Positions 58,185 through 64,000 of a stretch of 64,000 nucleotides of DNA are shown here, in pieces. The stretch's first letter is position 1. Each line of letters begins with the position of its first letter. Under the pieces are notes generated by a model. It did not search any database. It had not been told where the DNA came from and was given only the letters and a program-made list of their open reading frames with translations. Source of the stretch: an uncultured Eubacteriales bacterium (GTDB lineage Bacteria > Bacillota > Clostridia > Oscillospirales > Oscillospiraceae); NCBI GenBank assembly GCA_900316745.1, contig ONEB01000007.1, positions 1-64,000 of the forward strand, given 5' to 3'. The position numbers were made by a program, and so were the translations under genes.

Positions 58185-60413
58185 ATGATCACACTGCACA
58201 ACGCGCCCGTCATGCTGCGCGGCGGAAAGCCCGTCAGCGCGGACGAGAGCGCCAGCCGCTCCGCGACGATCGCCGACCGCATTCTAAAGGCGCACAGCAG
58301 CGCCGCGGCGCCCGGCCGCCTTTCCGTGACGTTCGACAGTCTCGTGTCGCACGACATCACCTACGTCGGCATCATCCAGACGGCGAAGGCGAGCGGCATG
58401 ACGGAGTTTCCCGTCCCCTACGCGCTCACGAACTGCCACAACAGTCTCTGCGCCGTGGGCGGCACCATCAACGAGGACGACCACATCTTCGGACTCTCGG
58501 CGGCGAAGAAGTACGGCGGCATCTACGTCCCGGCGAACCAGGCGGTCATCCACCAGTACGCGCGGGAGATGATGGCGGGCTGCGGCAGGATGATTCTGGG
58601 CTCGGACAGCCACACGCGCTACGGCGCGCTCGGCACGATGGGCGTCGGCGAGGGCGGTCCGGAGCTGGTGCGGCAGCTGCTCCGGAATACTTATGATATC
58701 GCGGAGCCGGAGCTTGTGCTCGTCTGGCTCACGGGCAGCCCCGCGCGCGGCGTCGGTCCGCACGATGTGGCGCTCGCCCTCTGCGGCGCGGTGTACAAAA
58801 ACGGCTTTGTGAAAAACAAGGTGCTGGAATTCTGCGGCCCCGGCGTAAAGAATCTCCCGATGGACTACCGCATCGGCATCGACGTGATGACGACGGAGAC
58901 GGCGTGCTTAAGCTCCATCTGGGAGACGGACGAGCGCGTGGAGGAATACCTCGCCGTGCACGGACGCGCAGACGAATATCAGCGTCTCTCCCCTCTGGAC
59001 GGCGCGCGGTATGACTGCATGATCGAAATCGACCTCAGCAAGGTCGAGCCGATGGCGGCGCTGCCGTTCCACCCGTCGGAGGCGGTTTCGATCCGGGAGC
59101 TTCTGGCAAACCCCGGCGACATTCTGCGCGAGACGGAAAAACGCGCCCTGGCCCAGTTCGGCGGCAAGGCTTCCCTGCACCTCACGGACAAGGTCGTGGA
59201 CGGCAGGCTTATGCTCGATCAGGGCTTGATCGCGGGCTGCGCCGGCGGCATGTATGACAACATCGCCGAGGCGGCGGCGATCCTGCGCGGACACGATGTG
59301 GGAAACGGGTACTTCTCCCTGTCCGTCTATCCGCCGAGCGTGCCGGTGAATCTGGAGCTGATGAAAAGAGGCGTCGCGCAGGAGCTCATGGAGGCGGGCG
59401 CGCTGATGAAAAGCTGCTTCTGCGGCCCCTGCTTTGGCGCGGGCGACGTGCCGGGCAACAACGCGCTCAGTATCCGCCACACGACGCGCAACTTCCCCAA
59501 CCGCGAGGGCTCGCGCCCCGGCGACGGGCAGCTCTCGGGCGTCATCCTCATGGACGCGAGAAGCATTGCCGCCACGGCAAGAAACCACGGCGTGCTGACT
59601 CCCGCGACGGACATTGATTACGTCCAGCCCGCGCAGGAGAAGCGCACGTTTGATCGCGGTGTGTACGCAAAGCGCGTGTACTTCGGCTTCGGCAGGGTGG
59701 ACAGGGACGCTAAGCTCCACTACGGTCCGAACATCACCGAGTGGCCGGAGATCCCGGCGCTGGCTGACAATCTCCTGCTGCGTCTCGCGGCGGTCATCCA
59801 TGACGAGGTGACGACGACGGACGAGCTGATCCCCTCCGGCGAGACGAGCTCCTACCGCTCCAACCCCATGAAGCTTGCGCAGTTCGCCCTCTCGCGGCGC
59901 GTGCCCGAATACGTGCCGCGCACCGGGAAGATCCGCGCCATCGCGGAAAGCCCCGACGAGCGCGTATTCGAAGCGCTCAAAGCAGCGGGACTGTCCGCGG
60001 ACGTCCTGCGTGACACGCACATCGGCTCTGTGATCTTCGCCTGCCGCCCCGGCGACGGCTCGGCGCGTGAGCAGGCCGCGAGCTGCCAGCGCGTGCTCGG
60101 GGGCGCTGCGAACATCTGCTATGCCTTTGCCACTAAGCGCTACCGCTCCAACTGCATCAACTGGGGCATGCTGCCCCTGACGACCGAGGAGGACAAGGGC
60201 TTCGACTATGAGCCCGGCGACTGGGTGTGGATCCCGAACGTGCGGGAGCAGATCGCGGCAGGCGCGGACGATCTCCCCGCCGTGCTGATCGGCAAAAACG
60301 GCACGGAGGACCGCGTGCTGCACTTGAACGGTCTCACGGATGATGAGCGCGAGATTCTGCTTTCGGGCTGCCTGATGAACTTTTATCGGGAAAGGAGCAA
60401 GACGCATGATTGA
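58185..60413 (+). CDS. Aconitase-family hydratase
   Basis: A 742-residue Fe-S hydratase, expected to interconvert citrate and isocitrate in this setting. Aconitase marks are LGSDSHTRYGALGTMGVGEGG near 142-162 and cluster Cys candidates in TETACLSS, GPCFGAGD and nearby, with the C-terminal swivel domain including YRSNCINWGMLPL (aconitase RRGSxNxLP position). It resembles the YbhJ/aconitase-X side of the superfamily more than AcnA or AcnB, so the call is family-level. It is followed by icd, overlapping by eight bases. Confidence 0.82.
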   Translation: MITLHNAPVMLRGGKPVSADESASRSATIADRILKAHSSAAAPGRLSVTFDSLVSHDITYVGIIQTAKASGMTEFPVPYALTNCHNSLCAVGGTINEDDHIFGLSAAKKYGGIYVPANQAVIHQYAREMMAGCGRMILGSDSHTRYGALGTMGVGEGGPELVRQLLRNTYDIAEPELVLVWLTGSPARGVGPHDVALALCGAVYKNGFVKNKVLEFCGPGVKNLPMDYRIGIDVMTTETACLSSIWETDERVEEYLAVHGRADEYQRLSPLDGARYDCMIEIDLSKVEPMAALPFHPSEAVSIRELLANPGDILRETEKRALAQFGGKASLHLTDKVVDGRLMLDQGLIAGCAGGMYDNIAEAAAILRGHDVGNGYFSLSVYPPSVPVNLELMKRGVAQELMEAGALMKSCFCGPCFGAGDVPGNNALSIRHTTRNFPNREGSRPGDGQLSGVILMDARSIAATARNHGVLTPATDIDYVQPAQEKRTFDRGVYAKRVYFGFGRVDRDAKLHYGPNITEWPEIPALADNLLLRLAAVIHDEVTTTDELIPSGETSSYRSNPMKLAQFALSRRVPEYVPRTGKIRAIAESPDERVFEALKAAGLSADVLRDTHIGSVIFACRPGDGSAREQAASCQRVLGGAANICYAFATKRYRSNCINWGMLPLTTEEDKGFDYEPGDWVWIPNVREQIAAGADDLPAVLIGKNGTEDRVLHLNGLTDDEREILLSGCLMNFYRERSKTHD

Positions 60414-61602
60414 GATGAAAAACCCCGTCGTCGAGCTCGACGGCGACGAGATGGCGCGCGTGCTCTGGGGCATGATCAAGGATACGCTTCTCAGGCCGTT
60501 CATCGACCTGAAAACGGAGTATTACGATCTGGGTCTGCCCCACCGCGACGAGACGGCGGACGCCGTGACGCTTGAAGCCGCCGAGGCGATCAGAAGACTG
60601 CATGTCGGCGTGAAATGCGCGACGATCACCCCCAACGCCAAGCGCATGGAGGAATACAGCCTCCATCAGATGTGGAAAAGCCCGAACGGGACGATCCGCG
60701 CGGCGCTCGACGGGACGGTGTTCCGCGCGCCGATCCTCACCAGCCGTATTAAGCCGCATGTGTCGAACTGGGTCAAACCCATCACGATCGCCCGCCATGC
60801 CTACGGCGACGTGTATAAGGCTGCCGAGCTGCGCGTCCCCGGTCCCGGCACGGCGACGCTCACGTTCCGCTCCGCTGACGGCGCGGAGACGACGCAGACG
60901 GTGTATGACTTCGAGTGCGCGGGCGTGCTGCAGGGACAGTACAACAAGGACAGCTCCATCGAGAGCTTTGCCCGCGCGTGCTTTTCCTACGCGCTGAGCG
61001 TCAGGCAGGACCTCTGGTTCTCCGCCAAGGACACGATCGCAAAGCAGTATGACGGCGCATTCCGCGATATCTTCCGGCGCATTTACGAGGCGGAATTCAA
61101 AGCCGCGTTCGAAGCCGCCGGCTTACGATATTTCTACACGCTCATCGACGACGCCGTGGCGCGCGTGATGCGCTCCGAGGGCGGCTTTGTCTGGGCGCTG
61201 AAGAACTACGACGGCGACGTGATGAGCGACATGGTGTCCGCCGCGTTCGGGTCGCTCGCGATGATGACGAGCGTGCTCGTAAGCCCCGACGGAAACTACG
61301 AATTTGAGGCCGCGCACGGCACGATCACGCGCCACTACTACCGGTATCTCAACGGCGAGGAGACGAGCTCCAACCCCGTGGCGATGATCTTCGCGTGGTC
61401 GGGCGCGCTCAGAAAGCGCGGCGAGCTCGACGGCACCGACGCGCTGGTCGATTTCGCCGGAAAGCTCGAAAACGCAACACTCGGCGCGATCGAGGACGGC
61501 GTCATGACCGGCGACCTCGCCTCCCTGTGCGCATGCGCGGGCGTGACGACAAAGGCGTATCTGGAGGCCGTGCGGGAACGGTTGGAAAAAAGCATGAGAT
61601 AA
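60406..61602 (+). CDS. icd: NADP-dependent isocitrate dehydrogenase
   Basis: A 398-residue enzyme oxidising isocitrate to 2-oxoglutarate and CO2. It shows NPVVELDGDEMARVLW at the start, ATITPNAKRMEEYSLHQMWKSPNGTIRA (substrate loop with Ser-Asn-Arg), and the catalytic LKNYDGDVMSDMVSAAFGSLAMM with metal-binding Asp. This is the eukaryotic-like dimeric type II IDH (about 400 residues), usually NADP-dependent. It has AGGAG upstream and overlaps the hydratase gene, so both are one operon. Confidence 0.94.
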   Translation: MIEMKNPVVELDGDEMARVLWGMIKDTLLRPFIDLKTEYYDLGLPHRDETADAVTLEAAEAIRRLHVGVKCATITPNAKRMEEYSLHQMWKSPNGTIRAALDGTVFRAPILTSRIKPHVSNWVKPITIARHAYGDVYKAAELRVPGPGTATLTFRSADGAETTQTVYDFECAGVLQGQYNKDSSIESFARACFSYALSVRQDLWFSAKDTIAKQYDGAFRDIFRRIYEAEFKAAFEAAGLRYFYTLIDDAVARVMRSEGGFVWALKNYDGDVMSDMVSAAFGSLAMMTSVLVSPDGNYEFEAAHGTITRHYYRYLNGEETSSNPVAMIFAWSGALRKRGELDGTDALVDFAGKLENATLGAIEDGVMTGDLASLCACAGVTTKAYLEAVRERLEKSMR

Positions 61603-61606
61603 AATG

Positions 61607-61640
61607 CAGGCGCACCTCAAAACGAGGTGCGCCTGGTTCT
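61607..61640. terminator. Terminator between icd and the VWA gene
   Basis: CAGGCGCACCTC and GAGGTGCGCCTG pair around AAAAC. The plus-strand tail is GTTCTTATT; the minus strand has a shorter tail TTTTATC. It probably serves both converging genes. Confidence 0.75.
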
Positions 61641-63880
61641 TATTGTACCCGTCTGCCGCATTCCGGGCAGAAGTCCGCGTCCGCGGGGATCACCGCCCCG
61701 CAGCTGCCGCAGAAGCGATGCTCCGTTTCGGCGCGGCGGCGGCGCGCCTTTCGCGTGAGCACGATGCCGAGCACGGTCAGAGCCACGATCAAAGCAGCGC
61801 CAAGCGCGACCCAGAACACCGGGAAGCCGCGCTCGTGCTCCTCCTCCGTGAGATCCACAACGCTCGGTCCGCTGGCGGTGTAGTGCTTGTCCACCTTGCC
61901 GTCGCCGTCATTGTCCACGGCGAGATCCGTCTTCACAATGCGGTTGACGCCGGTCTCGATGACGGTCTCCTGTGTGATGGGAACGTCCGCAATCTCGCGC
62001 ATGTCGGAATAGTCGCCGTTTTCATCGACATAGCCGATCTTGTAATTCATCGTCCCCTCGCCGGTGCCGGTGATGCGGATGTCATAATTCGTGACGTCCT
62101 CGCGCAGGCGCAGGATTTTCGTGCGGTCGCCAGATTCGGGGTTTTCCTCAAACGAGAGCGTGCCGAAACTCGTGCGGGTGTTGGTATTGTCCTCCGCGGA
62201 GCTGAGCGTCTCGCCGTCATAGGTCACGGACACGTCCACGGGACACTCGATGCGGACATAGACGAACGGCGTACCGTTGATATCATCCGCCATGTCTTCG
62301 AAGAAGAACCGGAGATCCTCGGCGTTTTCCACCTCATAGTGGTGTCCGTTCGACGCCATCGCCTCAAGGACGCGCTGGGGCTCGGACTTGTCGGTGAGAT
62401 CCTGGAAGAAGCCCAGCGTGTAGAGGAGGTAGCCCTGCTGCTTCAGCTCGTCGGCATAGGCGATCAGGTCATCGCCGGTCTTGCCCTCGTTCGCCTCGCC
62501 GTCTGTCATGAGCACGATGATGCGGGTCTGCTTCACAGGCGTTGCCGGGCGCTCGGTCGTCCGATCGGGCGCGAGCATGAGCGACGCCTCGCGCAGTCCG
62601 GCCTCCAGATTCGTGCCGCCGCCGGTCAGGACGTCATCCACGTAATAATCCAGATAGTCCCTGTCGGTCACGCAGCTTGCCAGCCGCTCGGCGCTTGAGG
62701 AATACCGCACGAGCCCAACCGATGTATCTTCCGGCAGCACGGTCTCGATAAACTTGTGCGCGGCAATTTTCGTTTGGTCGATCGGCTCTCCGGACATGCT
62801 GCTGGACGTGTCCAGCACCAGCACGACCTCGCGCTCAATGCCCTCGAGCTCATCGATCTTTGCCTGCACGCAGGCGGCGTACGCCGCGGCGCCTTTCGCG
62901 TTCGGGTGCATGGAATAGGCGCTCGTAACTCCGAAATCCGTCAGATCCTCATCCATCAGCTTGGGGCCGTAATAGATCGGGTTGATGTACGGATCCTCCG
63001 AGTAGGCCGCATGCCCCCGAAACGCCTCCTCGACAGAGACAAAATAGATCGGCATGCCGTCGTCATGGCATTCCTGCACCAGTTGCTCCAGGAGCTGGTT
63101 GAAGATCCGGACCGCAGAGTTGATCGCCTTCGACTCCGCGGAGACGATTCCGAGCCCGTCGATCATATTCTCCTCCAGGAGCTCCGGATAGCCCGCCACG
63201 ATGATTTTGGCGTTCGGCATCGCTTTGCTCACGCGCTCGTAAGCCGCCTTGATGCTGTCCCGCACGCCGTGCTCATCATTGAAATGCTCCAGCCTCTCCA
63301 CGAGGTAGTCATAGACCTCCGACGAGAAGAGATAGTGCGCCTTTTCCAGCACCGGCACGAAACCGAGGTCGTTGCCGCCGATCGTGAGCGTGACGTAGTC
63401 CACGTCATTGGGATCCAGCCCCTCGGTGTTCAGAATATCCAGCTGGCCGGGCAGCTTGACGAAGCCCTGATGGTTGCCCTTGTCAAAGTCCTTGATCTGT
63501 TCGCCCTCGCAGCAGGAGTCCTTTTCGTTCCACTCCCCGGTAAAGGCGATATGCTTCGTCTCCGCGCCGGAGGACGCGGCGAAATACCAGTTTTCGCCCC
63601 GGTGCTGGTTCATGTTGCCGTTCACGCCCGGAAGCGTCAGCAGGCCGCTCCATGCCTTTGTGGAGCGGTGGGCAACCCAGTCGTCTTCCGTGAGCTTTTC
63701 TTCATCGCCCTTGTCCTGCCCGTAGAAGGGCGGGATCCCCTCGCCGGAGGAATACGAATCGCCGAGCGAGACGATGATGCGGCGGTCAGTCCCGTCCGTC
63801 GCCTGCGCGCCGCTCTGCAGCGGCAGCAGCGCCGAAAGCAGCAGCACGCACATGGCAAGCGCCGTCAAACGCTTTTTCAC
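61640..63880 (-). CDS. Secreted SGNH-hydrolase/VWA membrane protein with zinc ribbon
   Basis: A 746-residue protein with an unusual order: signal peptide (about 1-25), SGNH/GDSL hydrolase (GDSYSSGEG with Ser42, IGGNDLGF, and HPNAKG with the catalytic His, to about 340), a von Willebrand A domain (VLDTSSSMSG near 357, MTDGEANEG, GFFQDL; to about 530), a beta-rich region with a DNDGDGKVD loop, one membrane segment (about 686-709), and a cytosolic CGSCG..CPECG zinc ribbon. The hydrolase and VWA parts are outside the cell. GTG start; its stop-overlap with the upstream gene shows co-transcription. The substrate is unknown. Confidence 0.85.
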   Translation of the reverse strand: MKKRLTALAMCVLLLSALLPLQSGAQATDGTDRRIIVSLGDSYSSGEGIPPFYGQDKGDEEKLTEDDWVAHRSTKAWSGLLTLPGVNGNMNQHRGENWYFAASSGAETKHIAFTGEWNEKDSCCEGEQIKDFDKGNHQGFVKLPGQLDILNTEGLDPNDVDYVTLTIGGNDLGFVPVLEKAHYLFSSEVYDYLVERLEHFNDEHGVRDSIKAAYERVSKAMPNAKIIVAGYPELLEENMIDGLGIVSAESKAINSAVRIFNQLLEQLVQECHDDGMPIYFVSVEEAFRGHAAYSEDPYINPIYYGPKLMDEDLTDFGVTSAYSMHPNAKGAAAYAACVQAKIDELEGIEREVVLVLDTSSSMSGEPIDQTKIAAHKFIETVLPEDTSVGLVRYSSSAERLASCVTDRDYLDYYVDDVLTGGGTNLEAGLREASLMLAPDRTTERPATPVKQTRIIVLMTDGEANEGKTGDDLIAYADELKQQGYLLYTLGFFQDLTDKSEPQRVLEAMASNGHHYEVENAEDLRFFFEDMADDINGTPFVYVRIECPVDVSVTYDGETLSSAEDNTNTRTSFGTLSFEENPESGDRTKILRLREDVTNYDIRITGTGEGTMNYKIGYVDENGDYSDMREIADVPITQETVIETGVNRIVKTDLAVDNDGDGKVDKHYTASGPSVVDLTEEEHERGFPVFWVALGAALIVALTVLGIVLTRKARRRRAETEHRFCGSCGAVIPADADFCPECGRRVQ

Positions 63881-64000
63881 AGGCCTGCCACCTCCCCCTC
63901 CGTCAGCTCATCCAGAAACGCGGCGTCGATCCGATCCACGACCCGGACGTCATACACCTCGGGATCGGGCGTCATCTCATAGAAGGAATCGGCCTCGCTG
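63877..64000 (-). CDS. Partial CDS, 3' end of a gene cut by the window edge
   Basis: The last 40 codons of a minus-strand frame enter at the window edge and end at TGA 63877-63879, overlapping the VWA gene start (GTGA). The visible end reads SEADSFYEMTPDPEVYDVRVV, then DRIDAAFLDELTEGEVAGL. This acidic tail is not enough to name a family. The overlap says it is in one operon with the VWA protein. Confidence 0.75.
   Translation of the reverse strand, partial: SEADSFYEMTPDPEVYDVRVVDRIDAAFLDELTEGEVAGL

Overview
This 64 kb window looks like chromosome from a high-GC (roughly 60%) anaerobic member of the Bacillota, most likely class Clostridia near Oscillospiraceae. The reasons are GGAGG-type ribosome sites before almost every gene, frequent GTG/TTG starts, textbook sigma-A promoters with 17-base spacers, and family content (FeoA-FeoB fusion plus a FeoB-associated Cys-rich peptide, RodA, an FtsEX/PcsB-type set, a dlt-like operon, CstA, heptad-repeat membrane proteins). 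The taxonomy is inference. No prophage, IS transposase, CRISPR array or rRNA was seen; two tRNAs (Leu-CAG, Arg-CCG) are present.

Layout. 0-5.3 kb: galM-nitrilase-dtdA operon (minus) divergent from an AbrB-ABC transporter operon, then a NUDIX hydrolase. 5.3-11.5 kb: a heptad-repeat membrane protein, a hypothetical gene with cstA, another hypothetical, and a DnaQ-type exonuclease. 11.6-17.2 kb: tsaE-tsaB-upp, rodA, an Rrf2 regulator, a DUF975 membrane protein, tRNA-Leu and nnrD. 17.2-19.7 kb: a methionine operon metA-metY preceded by a Met/Cys-rich leader peptide and an intrinsic terminator, read here as a transcription attenuator. 19.7-25.3 kb: PASTA protein with tag, a FabG-like reductase, a TetR regulator, feoAB with its Cys-rich partner. 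25.4-33.6 kb: aminotransferase, tRNA-Arg, cupin, MFS transporter, a zinc-ribbon/TPR-like membrane protein, a hairpin-rich intergenic element, a KaiC-like/ATP-grasp fusion protein and ilvA.

33.7-40.8 kb is the most unusual block: a six-gene operon encoding a large FG-GAP-repeat lipoprotein followed by DltA-, DltC-, DltB-, DltD- and DltX-like proteins. It looks like a cell-surface aminoacylation machine with an extra surface protein and an altered DltA active-site position. 40.9-48.4 kb: lysS, greA, S41 protease, M23 hydrolase, ftsX, ftsE and a CdaR-type regulator, all on the minus strand. 48.5-51.8 kb: an RsuA-family pseudouridine synthase, two small hypothetical genes and a family I.5-like lipase lipoprotein. 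51.8-56.4 kb: the str operon rpsL-rpsG-fusA-tuf. 56.5-61.6 kb: citrate synthase divergent from an aconitase-family hydratase and isocitrate dehydrogenase, an oxidative half-TCA route to 2-oxoglutarate. 61.6-64 kb: a secreted SGNH/VWA/zinc-ribbon membrane protein and the 3' end of another gene.

Strongest leads for follow-up are the Met/Cys leader attenuator (19.5-19.74 kb), the dlt-like operon with its lipoprotein (33.7-40.8 kb), the KaiC-like/ATP-grasp fusion (29.65-32.2 kb), the archaeal/plant-type D-aminoacyl-tRNA deacylase (0.1-1.05 kb) and several overlapping promoter/terminator arrangements.
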